DNA of 35,297 bases from Salinarimonas rosea DSM 21201 (GCF_000429045.1 NZ_AUBC01000035.1:1-35297); one strand, 5' to 3'. Shown: positions 1 to 8,512, counted from the first letter of the stretch. Program-made: numbers and translations. The notes: generated from the sequence alone by a model not told the origin.

Positions 1-210
1 GTTGTTCTCCCAGCGATACAGCGTCGCGCGCGGCACGCCCACGGCCTGCGCGGCCTCCTCGGCGTCGAGGCCGGCGCTCCTCGCCCGGCGCCAGCGCGCC
101 AACGCGTCGCGTCTCATCGTCGCTGCGATATCCGGGGTCTTCGCGCCGATGAGACGCGACGCGACCCGACCGTTCCTGATAACCTGACAGGGCAGGCCGA
201 AAACCTGCAT
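1..210 (-). CDS. Transposase/integrase-like protein with N-terminal helix-turn-helix (partial)
   Basis: The reading frame begins with ATG at 210 and runs off the left edge after 70 codons. A Shine-Dalgarno AGGAG lies about 8 nt upstream on the minus strand, which is why I chose this start over the in-frame ATG at 117. Residues about 32-68 are Arg-rich and end in a helix-turn-helix of the sort AxxVGVPRATLYRWE, which is typical of the N-terminus of IS481/IS3-like transposases and rve-type integrases (family knowledge). The catalytic DDE core would lie outside the window, so the assignment rests on the HTH alone; a plain DNA-binding protein is the alternative. A perfect 17-bp inverted repeat (103-119 and 147-163) lies inside the coding sequence. 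Confidence 0.55.
   Translation of the reverse strand, partial: MQVFGLPCQVIRNGRVASRLIGAKTPDIAATMRRDALARWRRARSAGLDAEEAAQAVGVPRATLYRWENN
103..163. repeat. Perfect 17-bp inverted repeat inside the transposase-like gene
   Basis: The bases at 103-119 (CGCGTCGCGTCTCATCG) are the exact reverse complement of 147-163, separated by 27 nt. In the mRNA this would form a strong stem-loop that buries the internal in-frame ATG at 117. It could be a translational control hairpin, a protein-binding site, or chance in GC-rich DNA, although 17 perfect pairs are unlikely by chance. Confidence 0.75.
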
Positions 211-410
211 CGGGGATCTCCTGAAGCTCGTGTTGTCGCAAACCCAAGCTTCCGGGATCCCCGATCCCGTTCAAGTCCCCTCCGTCTCACTTCTGTCCGG
301 CCCTACACAGCCGCGGCGGCGCTCCGGAACGCCGCCCGAGCGCCTCGCGTTGACGCGGCACAGGTTCCACACGCGAGGGCGCCGCCGCGGGCGGCGCGAG
401 GAGGTTTCTC

Positions 411-815
411 ATGGCCAGCGGCGCAGGACGGCAGCCCGATCATCATCTCATCGCCAGCGACCGCGTCGAGGGGACGCCGGTGAAGCGCTCGAACGGCGAC
501 GAGATCGGCCACATCGAGCGGGTGATGATCGACAAGCGCTCCGGCAAGGTCGCCTACGCGGTGATGAGCGTCGGCGGCGGGCTGTTCGGGCTCGACAAGC
601 ATCAGTTCACGATGCCCTGGGGCGTGCTGCACTACGACACGGGTCTCGGCGGCTACGAGCTGAACCTCACGGACGACCAGATCCGCGAGGCCCCGCGGCG
701 CACCGCCGAGCAGCACGACGCGTCCTTCTCCCGGGAGTGGGAGGAGCACGTGCATCGCTACTACAACGCCACGCCCTACTGGGGGCAGTCCGACCCGATG
801 TCGACGGGCCGCTGA
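411..815 (+). CDS. PRC-barrel domain protein
   Basis: This is a 134-aa cytoplasmic protein with no signal peptide or membrane segment. Residues about 15-90 form a PRC-barrel: the run LIASDRVEGTPVKRSNGDEI, then a basic turn (DKRSGKVAYAVMS), then a FGLDKHQFTMPW strand. PRC-barrels occur in RimM and photosynthetic reaction-centre H subunits, and in many small alphaproteobacterial stress-associated proteins; this one belongs to the last group by size and by its Tyr/Trp-rich tail (about 105-125). A strong ribosome binding site (GAGGAGG) sits just before the ATG. It stands alone, with 4 to 10 nt separating it from the tail-to-tail mutY gene. The exact function is unknown. Confidence 0.85.
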   Translation: MASGAGRQPDHHLIASDRVEGTPVKRSNGDEIGHIERVMIDKRSGKVAYAVMSVGGGLFGLDKHQFTMPWGVLHYDTGLGGYELNLTDDQIREAPRRTAEQHDASFSREWEEHVHRYYNATPYWGQSDPMSTGR

Positions 816-823
816 GGGCCGGC

Positions 824-2053
824 TCAGGTCGCGCGCCGCGCCTTAGGCCCGCCCGCACCCGGCTCGGCCGGCGTCCTCGAGCGGGCCTTCGAATCGTCGC
901 CGGACCTTGACCCGGACCCGGGTGCGGCGAGCGTGCCCGGCCCGAGCGCGTGGGCGAGGATCTTCTTCATCACGCTCGGCAGCGGCTCCTCCCCCAGCGC
1001 CTCGCGCGGGGTGAAGCGCATGCCCTCCGGGGCCGGCGTGCCCGCGGCGACGCGGGCGTGGAGCACCCCGACCTCCAGGGCGAAGTGCGTGAAGACGTGG
1101 CGCACCACGCCGTCGAGCCGCTTCCAGCGCGCCTCCAGCGGCGCGTCGAGGATCGCGCGCGAGGCGACGTAGTCCGGCGCCCACGCGCTGCCCGGAGGCT
1201 CGGCCATGGCGCCGAGCAGGCCCTCGGGGGCGCGGGTGCGCAGGAGGATCGCGCCGTCGGCGCGCTCCACCACGAAGGCCGCGCCGCGGCGGGTCTCGCG
1301 TGCCTTCTTCGGCGCCTTGACGGGATAGAGCTCCGCCTCGCCGGCGAGGCGCGCGGCGCAGGCGGCCATCCAGGGACAGAGCGCGCAGGCCGGGCGCCTC
1401 GGCGTGCAGATCGTCGCGCCGAGATCCATCAGCCCCTGCGCGAAGTCGCCGGGGCGCGCGGGCGGCACCAGGGCCAGCGTCGCCTCGCGCACGGCGGCCT
1501 TGGCCTTGGGCATCGGCTCGCGGATCGCGAAGAGCCGGGTCATCACCCGCTCGACATTGCCGTCCACCGCCGCCGCGACCCGGTCGAAGGCGATGGCGGC
1601 GATGGCGCCGGCGGTGTAGGCGCCGATGCCCGGCAGCGTCCGCAGGCGCTCCTCGTCGCCCGGGAAGCGCCCGCCGTGGTCGGCGACCACGGCCCTGGCG
1701 CAGGCGTGCAGGTTGCGCGCGCGGGAATAGTAGCCGAGGCCGGCCCAGGCGTTCATTACCTCCTCGGACGGCGCGGCGGCGAGCGCCTCGACCGTCGGGA
1801 AGCGGGCGAGGAAGCGCTCGAAATAGGGCTTCACCGCCATCACGGTCGTCTGCTGGAGCATGATCTCGGACAGCCAGACCCGGTACGGGTCCGCCGCCTC
1901 GCCCGGCCTCGCCCGCCAGGGCAGGGTGCGGCGGTGGCGGTCGTACCAGGCGAGCAGGTCCTGCGCCTTCGGCTCGGGGGAAGAGCCGCGCGCCTGCGAC
2001 GCGCCCGCGGCGTGCGAATCGGCTTCCAGGGGGGCGGTGGTCGGGGCTACCAT
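824..2053 (-). CDS. mutY: A/G-specific adenine DNA glycosylase MutY
   Basis: The 409-aa product removes adenine mispaired with 8-oxoguanine in base-excision repair. The helix-hairpin-helix (LPGIGAYTAGAI, about 140-151) is followed by VDGNV, where D164 is the catalytic aspartate; E63 in LSEIMLQQT matches the catalytic glutamate. Four cysteines, C216, C223, C226 and C232, have the C-x6-C-x2-C-x5-C spacing of the 4Fe-4S cluster. Residues about 245-370 are the NUDIX-like C-terminal domain that recognises 8-oxoG (VRHVFTHFALEV region). The first 28 residues and the last 40 are low-complexity extensions rich in Ala, Gly, Ser and Arg. The gene is divergent from the DUF721 gene across a 56-bp spacer, a pairing common in this group. 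Confidence 0.97.
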   Translation of the reverse strand: MVAPTTAPLEADSHAAGASQARGSSPEPKAQDLLAWYDRHRRTLPWRARPGEAADPYRVWLSEIMLQQTTVMAVKPYFERFLARFPTVEALAAAPSEEVMNAWAGLGYYSRARNLHACARAVVADHGGRFPGDEERLRTLPGIGAYTAGAIAAIAFDRVAAAVDGNVERVMTRLFAIREPMPKAKAAVREATLALVPPARPGDFAQGLMDLGATICTPRRPACALCPWMAACAARLAGEAELYPVKAPKKARETRRGAAFVVERADGAILLRTRAPEGLLGAMAEPPGSAWAPDYVASRAILDAPLEARWKRLDGVVRHVFTHFALEVGVLHARVAAGTPAPEGMRFTPREALGEEPLPSVMKKILAHALGPGTLAAPGSGSRSGDDSKARSRTPAEPGAGGPKARRAT

Positions 2054-2067
2054 GGCCGCCCCACATA

Positions 2068-2085
2068 GCCGATCCCGCGATCGGC
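2068..2085. promoter_or_regulatory. Inverted repeat in the mutY/DUF721 divergent spacer
   Basis: GCCGATC at 2068-2074 is repeated in inverted form at 2079-2085 with a 4-nt centre. It sits in the only 56 bp available for both divergent promoters, so it may be an operator; no protein can be assigned. Confidence 0.3.
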
Positions 2086-2109
2086 TTCCATCGGAGCGCG
2101 ACGGACGCG

Positions 2110-2649
2110 ATGGCGCGGCAGGCGAACGGCAGAGGACCCGGCATCAGGCCGCTCGCGGAGCTCGTCGAGGGCGCGATGAGCGAGGCGCTCGCGCGCCAGG
2201 GCTTCGCCTCGGCGGACATCCTCGCCGCCTGGCCCGAGATCGCCGGGGAGCCGCTGGGGAGCCGTTCGCAGCCGGTGCGGATGGAGTGGCCCAGGCGTGC
2301 CCGGCCCGAGCCGGAGGCGCCGCCGCCGCCGGCGAAGCTCGTCGTGCGGGTGGAGAGCGCCTTCGCGCTCGACGCGCAGCACCTGGCGCCGCTGCTGATC
2401 GAGCGGATCAACGCGCTCTACGGCTGGGCCTGCGTCGGCCGCCTCGTGCTCGAGCAGGGTCCGGTGCGCCGCCCGCCGCCCCGGCGCCCGCCGCCGCGCC
2501 CGCTCGCACCCGCCGAGGAGGAGGCGATCGCGGGGGCGACGCAGCCCGTCGCCGACGAGGCGCTGCGCGACGCGCTCGCACGGCTCGGGCGTGCGGTCGT
2601 GGCGGGGAGCGGGCGGAGCACCGCGGCGGCGCGTCACACGAAGTCGTGA
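2110..2649 (+). CDS. DUF721 / DciA-like protein
   Basis: This 179-aa protein carries a DUF721 domain at about residues 12-120: an N-terminal LAELVEGAMSEALARQGF helix, the WPEIAGEPL motif, and later an LAPLLIERINALYG helix. DciA, the ancestral bacterial loader of the replicative helicase DnaB, is built on this domain (family knowledge), so a helicase-loading role is a reasonable inference but is not shown by the sequence. The domain is followed by a Pro/Arg linker (about 121-137) and a short Ala-rich C-terminal helix. No signal peptide or membrane segment is seen. It is divergent from mutY and upstream of the dsbA-like gene in the same direction. Confidence 0.88.
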   Translation: MARQANGRGPGIRPLAELVEGAMSEALARQGFASADILAAWPEIAGEPLGSRSQPVRMEWPRRARPEPEAPPPPAKLVVRVESAFALDAQHLAPLLIERINALYGWACVGRLVLEQGPVRRPPPRRPPPRPLAPAEEEAIAGATQPVADEALRDALARLGRAVVAGSGRSTAAARHTKS

Positions 2650-2781
2650 TTCGCCCGGGTGCGGCGCCCGATCGCGCCGCGCTTGTGGTCGGCCTCACTC
2701 TCGGCCTACTTCTCGTGCGAACGGAGGTCCCGCGAGACTGAGATCCGAGACCGACATCCCGCCGCCCTCGACGGAGAGACG

Positions 2782-3414
2782 ATGATGATCACGCGTCGCC
2801 ATGCCCTCACCCTGCTCGCCGGCGCGAGCGCCCTCGGCCCGCTCGCGCCGCGCGCGGCCTTCGCGCAATCGGCCGACATGGAGCTGCTCGAGACCGCGGG
2901 GCCGCTCGGCGAGATGGCGAAGGGCGACGAGAACGCGCCCGTGACGATCTACGAGTACGCCTCGCTGACCTGCGGCCATTGCGCCACCTTCCACAACCAG
3001 ACCTGGCCGCTGGTGAAGGAGCGGTTCGTCGAGACCGGGAAGGTGCGCCTCGTCATGCGCGAGTTCCCCCTCGACACGCTGGCGCTCGCCGGCTTCATGC
3101 TGGCGCGCTGCGAGCCGGAGAAGTACTGGGGCATCGTCGACATGCTGTTCGAGCTGCAGCGGGAGTGGGCCTTTTCCGAGCGCCCGCGCGACGCGCTGGA
3201 GCAGCTGATGCGTCAGGCCGGTTTTTCACAGGAGAAGTTCGAGGCCTGCTTGAACGACCGCGCGCTCTACGATGCTATCGTCGACGTGAAGACGCGGGGC
3301 GAGGAGCTCGGCGTCAACTCCACGCCGACCTTCTTCTTCAACGGCGAGATGCGCCGCGGAGCGCTGTCCATCGATGAGTTCGAGGCCGTCGTCACGCCGA
3401 TGCTGGAGGGCTGA
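2782..3414 (+). CDS. DsbA-family thioredoxin-fold oxidoreductase, exported
   Basis: The 210-aa protein begins with a twin-arginine-like signal (TRRHAL at residues 4-9, then a hydrophobic stretch ending near AAFAQS at 25-30), so the mature enzyme should be periplasmic. The active site is C64-G-H-C67 at the start of the DSBA/thioredoxin_4 domain, and the cis-proline loop is NSTPTFFF near 182-189. It should oxidise or isomerise disulfides in exported proteins. I chose the ATG at 2782 because GGAGAG precedes it and the upstream in-frame ATG at 2659 adds 41 residues that would hide the signal. It lies between the DUF721 gene and smc, an arrangement recurrent in alphaproteobacteria. A direct link to chromosome segregation is not evident. 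Confidence 0.93.
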   Translation: MMITRRHALTLLAGASALGPLAPRAAFAQSADMELLETAGPLGEMAKGDENAPVTIYEYASLTCGHCATFHNQTWPLVKERFVETGKVRLVMREFPLDTLALAGFMLARCEPEKYWGIVDMLFELQREWAFSERPRDALEQLMRQAGFSQEKFEACLNDRALYDAIVDVKTRGEELGVNSTPTFFFNGEMRRGALSIDEFEAVVTPMLEG

Positions 3415-3576
3415 CCGCAGCGTCCCGACCTCCCTCCGGGGAGGCGGGCCGCACAGCGGAGCGGAGGGGGCGAACGCCGTGACCGGTGCGCCCTTCCGCG
3501 CCCGCCGCGCTGGCCGGGGGGCGCCGTCGTGATCGCCCGCCCGGCCTCGGGCCATCGGCCCCGCCCCTCTCCCGCC

Positions 3577-3595
3577 CGGGAGCGGGGGGCTCCCG
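3577..3595 (+). promoter_or_regulatory. Hairpin immediately before the smc start
   Basis: CGGGAGC (3577-3583) and GCTCCCG (3589-3595) form a perfect 7-bp stem with a five-G loop, ending 13 nt before the smc ATG. No Shine-Dalgarno is seen between hairpin and start, so it could influence translation initiation; it could also be a weak transcription terminator for the dsbA-like gene. Confidence 0.35.
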
Positions 3596-3608
3596 CCGGT
3601 CCGCCCGC

Positions 3609-6600
3609 ATGCAGCTGACGCGGCTGCGCATAACCGGCTTCAAGACCTTCGTGGAGCCCACCGACATACCGATCGAGCCGGGGCTCACCGGCATCGTCGG
3701 GCCCAACGGCTGCGGCAAGTCGAACCTCGTCGAGGCCCTGCGCTGGGTCATGGGCGAGAGCTCCTACAAGGCGATGCGCGCCTCCGGCATGGAGGACGTG
3801 ATCTTCAACGGCTCGGGCGGACGCCCGGCGCGCAACGCCGCCGAGGTGACGGTGAGCGTCGACAACGGCGCGCGCACGGCGCCGGCGGCCTTCAACGACG
3901 CCGACCTGCTCGAGATCTCCCGCAGGATCGCCCGCGAGGCGGGCTCGACCTACCGTATCAACGGGCGCGAGGTGCGCGCGCGCGACGTGCAGCTCCTGTT
4001 CGCCGACGCCGCCACCGGCGCGCGCTCGGCGGCGCTCGTGCGCCAGGGGCAGATCTCCGAGATCATCGCCGCGAAGCCGCAGGCGCGCCGGCGCATCCTG
4101 GAGGATGCCGCCGGCATCGCGGGGCTCCACGCCCGCCGGCACGAGGCCGAGCTGCGGCTGAGGGCCGCGGAGGAGAACCTGACCCGCGTCGAGGACGTGC
4201 TCTCGGGGCTCGACGGGCAGATCGAGGGCCTGCGCCGGCAGAGCCGGCAGGCGGCGCGCTACCGCGCCGTCGCCGCCGAGATCCGCAGGCTCGAGGCGCT
4301 CGTCCAGCTGATCGGCCACGCCGCGGCGCGCACCGAGGCCGCCGACGCCGCATCCGAGGCGCGTGCCCGCGCCGCGCAGGTGGCGGAGCGCGCCGAGGTC
4401 CAGGCCCGCGCGGCGCGCGAGCAGGCTCTCGCGGCGCACGCGCTGCCGGGCCTGCGCGAGGCGGAGGCCGCGGCCGCCGCGGCGCTCCAGCGGCTCGTGC
4501 TCGCCCGCGCCGAGCTCGACGGCGAGGAGACCCGCGCCAGGGACCGGCTCGCTGCGCTCGAGCGCCGCGCCGGCGAGCTCGCCCGCGACCGGGTGCGGCA
4601 GGAGGCGCTCGGCGTCGACGCCGCGCAGAGCATCGGCCGGCTCGAGGCCGAGCACGCGGCGCTGGCCGATACCGGCCGTGCCGCGGCCGAGGAGGAGGCG
4701 GCGCGCGCCGCGCTCGCGACCTCCGAAGCCGCCCTCGCCGAGGCGGAAGCGGCCATGGCCGCGCTCCAGACGCGGGTCTCCGAGCTCAACGCCCGGCGCG
4801 GCGCGCTGGAGCGCACCGCGGTGGAGGAGGAGGCGCGCATCGCCCGCTTCTCCGGAGAGGCCGACCGGCTCGCCCGCGAGCGGGCCGCGCTCGCGGAGGC
4901 GCTGCCCGCCGATCTCGACGCGCTCCTCGCCGCGCGCGAGGCCGCCGCCGAAGCGCTCGCGGAGGCGGAAACCCGCGCGGCGGAGGCCCGCGCCCTCCTC
5001 GCCCGCGCCCGCGAGGCGGAGAGCCGCGCCCGCGGCCCGCTCGCCGAGGCCGAGCGCGCGGCGCAGGCGCTCGATACCGAGGCGGCGACGCTGCGCAAGC
5101 TGTTCGCGCCGGCCGCCGGCGCGCGCTTCCCCGCGATGCTCGACCAGGTCCGCGTCGAGAAGGGCTTCGAGACCGCGCTCGCGGCGGCGCTGGGCGAGGA
5201 TCTCGACGCCTCGAGCGATCCCGCCGCGCCGGCGCACTGGGTGGTGGTTCCCGCCGGGGGCGACCCGGCGCTTCCGTCGGGCGCGATCCCGCTCGCGGAC
5301 GTCGTCGCGGCGCCGGCCGCGCTGGCGCGGCGGCTCGCGCAGGTCGGCGTCGTCGGCCGGCTGGACGGCGCGCGGCTCGCCAAGGGTCTCGTGCCGGGGC
5401 AGCGGCTCGTCTCGCGGGAGGGCGACCTCTGGCGCTGGGACGGCTACCGTGCGCTGGCGGAGGCGCCTTCGGCGGCCGCGCGGCGGCTCGCCGAGCGAAA
5501 CCGGCTGGCGGACCTGGAGGCGCAGGCGGAGCAGGCGCGCGACGTCGCCGAGGAGCGCCGGCGCGATCTCGACCGCGTCCAGGTCGCCGCGCGCAACGCC
5601 GCCGCGCTCGAGGCGCGCACGCTGGAGGAGGCCGCTGCCGCCCGGCGCGCCCTCGACGCCGCGCGCGAGGGCGCGGCTGCGGCGGAGCGTCGCGCCGCCG
5701 ACGTCGCGGCGCGGCGCGCGAGCCTCGCCGACGCCGCCGAGCGCGTCGCCGAGAGCCTGGAGGAGGCCCGGGAGCGCGCGGAGGACGCCCGCGCGGCGCT
5801 GGACGATCTCGCGCCCGCGCCGGAGCTGGAGACGGCGCTCGCCGAGGCCCGCGCCGACGTCGCCGGGAGGCGCGCCGAGGCGTCCGAACGGCGCGGGACC
5901 CTGCAGAGCCTGGTGCGCGAGGAAGAGCGCGCCGCCGAGCGGCGCCGGGCGCTCGTCGCGGAGATCGCGTCCTGGCGCGAGCGCGACGCCCGCGCCCGGG
6001 AGAGCGTCGAGGAGATCGTCGAGCGGCTCGAGGCGACGCGCGAGGAGCTCGAGGCGCTGCGCGAGGCGCCCGACGACTTCGCCCTGCGGCGGCGCCGCCT
6101 GCTGGCGGAGATCGAGGCCGCCGAGGCCGCGCGCCGCGAGGCGGCGGATCGGCTCGCCGAGGGCGAGCGCATCTCCGCGCAGGCGGATCGCGACGCCCGC
6201 GCGGCGCTCGACGCTCTCTCGGCGGCCCGCGAGGCGGCGGCGGGGGCCGAGGCGCGGCGCGAGGCGCTGGAGACGCGGCTCTCCGCCGTCCTCCAGGCGA
6301 TCCGCGACGGCTTCGAGACGGACGTCGCCGGGCTCCACGCGCTCGCCGGCATCGAGCCGGGCGACGCCCTGCCGGAGCCGATGGAGACCGAGGCCAGGCT
6401 CCTGTCGCTCAAGGGCGATCGCGAACGGCTGGGCGCCGTCAACCTGCGTGCCGAGGACGAGCTCGCCGAGATCGAGGGCCGCAAGGGCTCGCTCGCCGCG
6501 GAGCGCGACGACCTCGTCGAGGCGATCCGCCGGCTGCGCGGGGCGGTGGCGAGCCTCAACAAGGAGGGCCGCGAGCGCCTACTCGCCGCCTTCACGGTGG

Positions 6601-7055
6601 TGAACGGGCATTTCGAGACGCTGTTCACGACGCTCTTCGGCGGCGGCACCGCCGAGCTGACGCTCGTCGATTCAGACGATCCGCTGGAGGCGGGCCTCGA
6701 GATCCTGGCGCGGCCCCCGGGCAAGAAGCCGCAGACGATGACGCTGCTCTCCGGCGGCGAGCAGGCGCTGACCGCGACCGCGCTGATCTTCGCGGTGTTC
6801 CTGACCAACCCCTCGCCGATCTGCGTCCTGGACGAGGTCGACGCCCCGCTCGACGACGCCAATGTCGAGCGCTATTGCGACCTCCTCGACGGGATGGCGG
6901 GCTCCACGAAGACGCGCTTTCTCGTCATCACCCACAACCCGATCACCATGGCGCGCATGGACCGGCTGTTCGGCGTGACGATGGCGGAGCGGGGCGTGTC
7001 GCAGCTGGTGTCGGTGGACCTGGAGCGCGCCGAGCGGCTGGCCGAGGCGGTCTGA
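3609..7055 (+). CDS. smc: Chromosome segregation protein SMC
   Basis: The 1148-aa protein is a condensin ATPase that organises and helps separate the nucleoid with ScpA and ScpB. The head starts with the canonical MQLTRLRITGFKTF and Walker A GPNGCGKSN (31-39). Long Ala/Glu/Arg-rich coiled coils flank a hinge at about 497-615. The C-terminal head has the signature LSGGEQ (1047-1052) and Walker B VLDEVDAPLDD with D1075, followed by a D-loop and the switch histidine in FLVITHNPITM. The start at 3609 is set by this conserved N-terminus, although no clear ribosome binding site precedes it. Length and domain order are normal for bacterial SMC. ScpA and ScpB genes are not in the window. Confidence 0.98.
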   Translation: MQLTRLRITGFKTFVEPTDIPIEPGLTGIVGPNGCGKSNLVEALRWVMGESSYKAMRASGMEDVIFNGSGGRPARNAAEVTVSVDNGARTAPAAFNDADLLEISRRIAREAGSTYRINGREVRARDVQLLFADAATGARSAALVRQGQISEIIAAKPQARRRILEDAAGIAGLHARRHEAELRLRAAEENLTRVEDVLSGLDGQIEGLRRQSRQAARYRAVAAEIRRLEALVQLIGHAAARTEAADAASEARARAAQVAERAEVQARAAREQALAAHALPGLREAEAAAAAALQRLVLARAELDGEETRARDRLAALERRAGELARDRVRQEALGVDAAQSIGRLEAEHAALADTGRAAAEEEAARAALATSEAALAEAEAAMAALQTRVSELNARRGALERTAVEEEARIARFSGEADRLARERAALAEALPADLDALLAAREAAAEALAEAETRAAEARALLARAREAESRARGPLAEAERAAQALDTEAATLRKLFAPAAGARFPAMLDQVRVEKGFETALAAALGEDLDASSDPAAPAHWVVVPAGGDPALPSGAIPLADVVAAPAALARRLAQVGVVGRLDGARLAKGLVPGQRLVSREGDLWRWDGYRALAEAPSAAARRLAERNRLADLEAQAEQARDVAEERRRDLDRVQVAARNAAALEARTLEEAAAARRALDAAREGAAAAERRAADVAARRASLADAAERVAESLEEARERAEDARAALDDLAPAPELETALAEARADVAGRRAEASERRGTLQSLVREEERAAERRRALVAEIASWRERDARARESVEEIVERLEATREELEALREAPDDFALRRRRLLAEIEAAEAARREAADRLAEGERISAQADRDARAALDALSAAREAAAGAEARREALETRLSAVLQAIRDGFETDVAGLHALAGIEPGDALPEPMETEARLLSLKGDRERLGAVNLRAEDELAEIEGRKGSLAAERDDLVEAIRRLRGAVASLNKEGRERLLAAFTVVNGHFETLFTTLFGGGTAELTLVDSDDPLEAGLEILARPPGKKPQTMTLLSGGEQALTATALIFAVFLTNPSPICVLDEVDAPLDDANVERYCDLLDGMAGSTKTRFLVITHNPITMARMDRLFGVTMAERGVSQLVSVDLERAERLAEAV

Positions 7056-7124
7056 ACGCCCTCGACGGCGGGCGGGCGCGCGCGCGGGAATCCGCGCATC
7101 CGGCGATTTATCGCGAAACGACAA

Positions 7125-7141
7125 GCACTTAACGCAAGTGC
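7125..7141. promoter_or_regulatory. Inverted repeat upstream of the atp promoter
   Basis: GCACTT (7125-7130) and AAGTGC (7136-7141) are perfect inverted arms around AACGC. The element ends 8 nt before the -35 hexamer at 7150, a position suited to an activator or repressor site. It could alternatively be part of the smc 3' end. Confidence 0.35.
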
Positions 7142-7149
7142 GAGCATCC

Positions 7150-7178
7150 TTGACAGGGGGGAGGCCCGCACATATGGT
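7150..7178 (+). promoter_or_regulatory. Predicted sigma70 promoter of the atp operon
   Basis: TTGACA (7150-7155) is a perfect -35 hexamer, followed by a 17-bp spacer and TATGGT (7173-7178) as the -10. It lies about 60 bp before the atpI start and is the only good match in the 181-bp gap after smc. Confidence 0.7.
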
Positions 7179-7236
7179 GCGCCCGGCTTCAGGGGGCTCT
7201 ACCTTTCTTCACCTTACGCTCCGCGCTGGCACGATC

Positions 7237-7650
7237 ATGGGCGATCCCACAGGGCGGAACGACGAGGGCGGCGAGGGGTCGGGCACCGGCGACGAGGCCG
7301 ATCTGTCCGCGAGGCTGCGCCGTCTCGACACGCGCCTGGGCGATGTCCGCTCCAGGCGCGATCGCGACGTGCGAGCCGGTTCCCGAGCGGCGTCCGACAT
7401 GTCCGGCCTCGGAAAGGCGCTGCGCTTTTCCGCGGAGTTCATCGCGGGCGTCATCGCGGGTGCCGGCGTCGGCTGGGCGCTGGACCAGGTCGCCGGCACG
7501 TCGCCGTGGGGGATGATCGTCGGGCTCGTTCTCGGCTTCTGCGCCGGCATGCTGAACATCATGCGTGCCGCGGGGGAGTTGAATCGCAAGCCGCGCTCGG
7601 GTAGGTCCCCGGGCGACGGGCGCGGCGGGCCGGACGACGGTGCCCGGTGA
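7237..7650 (+). CDS. atpI: ATP synthase protein I (AtpI)
   Basis: The 137-aa protein has a hydrophilic N-terminal half rich in Gly, Asp and Arg and two membrane segments at about 64-84 and 91-108, separated by the short loop AGTSPWG, which is the AtpI/AtpQ-type hairpin. AtpI assists assembly of the c-ring and is not part of the final complex in most bacteria (family knowledge). I chose ATG 7237; the frame is open further upstream to a start at 7138, but that start precedes the predicted promoter at 7150-7178. Translation runs almost directly into atpB, whose earliest in-frame GTG (7640) overlaps the atpI stop. Confidence 0.9.
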   Translation: MGDPTGRNDEGGEGSGTGDEADLSARLRRLDTRLGDVRSRRDRDVRAGSRAASDMSGLGKALRFSAEFIAGVIAGAGVGWALDQVAGTSPWGMIVGLVLGFCAGMLNIMRAAGELNRKPRSGRSPGDGRGGPDDGAR

Positions 7651-7696
7651 AGCCGGGACCCGCCGCGAAACGGCGCTGAACGAGGACTGGAACACG

Positions 7697-8446
7697 ATGG
7701 CGAGCCCGGTCGAGCAGTTCGAGATCAAGGAGATCGTCAGCTTCGGCACGATCGGCGACGCGCCCCTCGCGCTCACCAATTCCGGGCTCTACATGCTCGT
7801 CGTGGTCGGCCTCATCCTCGGCGTGATGAGCATCGCGACGCGCAACGTCGCGCTGATCCCGAATCGGTGGCAGGCCTTCGGCGAGACCTTGTACGAGTTC
7901 GTCGCCAACATGCTGCGCGACGCCGCCGGCAAGGAGGGGATGACGTTCTTCCCCCTCGTCTTCTCGCTCTTCCTGTTCGTGCTCGTCGCCAATCTCGTCG
8001 GCATGGTGCCGACGGCCTTCACCATCACCAGCCACATCATCGTCACCTTCGCGCTGGCGATGCTGGTGATCGGCACCGTGGTGATCTACGGCCTCGTCAA
8101 GCACGGCACGCACTTCTTCGGGCTGTTCGTGCCGTCGGGCGTGCCCGGCTGGCTCTTGCCCTTCATCACCCTCATCGAGGTGATCTCCTTCCTGTCGCGG
8201 CCGATCAGCTTGAGCCTGCGCCTGTTCGCCAACATGCTGGCGGGGCACATCGCGCTGAACGTGTTCGCCACCTTCATCGTCTCGCTGCTCGGCGCCGGCG
8301 GCCTCGTCGCGGTGCTGGCGCCCCTGCCCCTGCTGATGACGTTCGCCATGGTCGGCTTCGAGATCTTCGTCGCCGCGCTGCAGGCCTACGTCTTCGCGGT
8401 GCTCACCTGCATCTACCTGAACGACGCGCTGCACCCCGGGCACTGA
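7697..8446 (+). CDS. atpB: F0F1 ATP synthase subunit a
   Basis: The 249-aa membrane protein forms the proton half-channels of F0. It begins MASPVEQFEIKEIV, as is usual for alphaproteobacterial AtpB, and has about five to six membrane segments. The essential arginine is R175 within SLSLRLFANMLAGH, which faces the c-ring carboxylate. The conserved C-terminal helix GFEIFVAALQAYVFAVLTCIYL is intact. The GTG at 7640 would add 19 non-conserved residues and overlap atpI, so I prefer 7697; an AGGA lies about 12 nt before it, which is a loose ribosome binding site. F1 subunits are not adjacent, as expected for alphaproteobacteria where F0 and F1 operons are separate. Confidence 0.97.
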   Translation: MASPVEQFEIKEIVSFGTIGDAPLALTNSGLYMLVVVGLILGVMSIATRNVALIPNRWQAFGETLYEFVANMLRDAAGKEGMTFFPLVFSLFLFVLVANLVGMVPTAFTITSHIIVTFALAMLVIGTVVIYGLVKHGTHFFGLFVPSGVPGWLLPFITLIEVISFLSRPISLSLRLFANMLAGHIALNVFATFIVSLLGAGGLVAVLAPLPLLMTFAMVGFEIFVAALQAYVFAVLTCIYLNDALHPGH

Positions 8447-8512
8447 TCGATCCGGGCGGCGCACTCGTCCCAACCCCTCCCTTCTCTCGCCTCTTCCCTC
8501 AAGGAGTACGTC

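Noticed and set aside
230-410. Terminal inverted repeat of an insertion sequence to the right of the transposase-like gene
   Set aside because: The other end is outside the window, so no repeat pair or target duplication can be shown.
3267-6338. Minus-strand open frame of about 1023 codons opposite smc
   Set aside because: Leu/Arg/Gly-rich mirror of the SMC coiled-coil codons; no domain seen.
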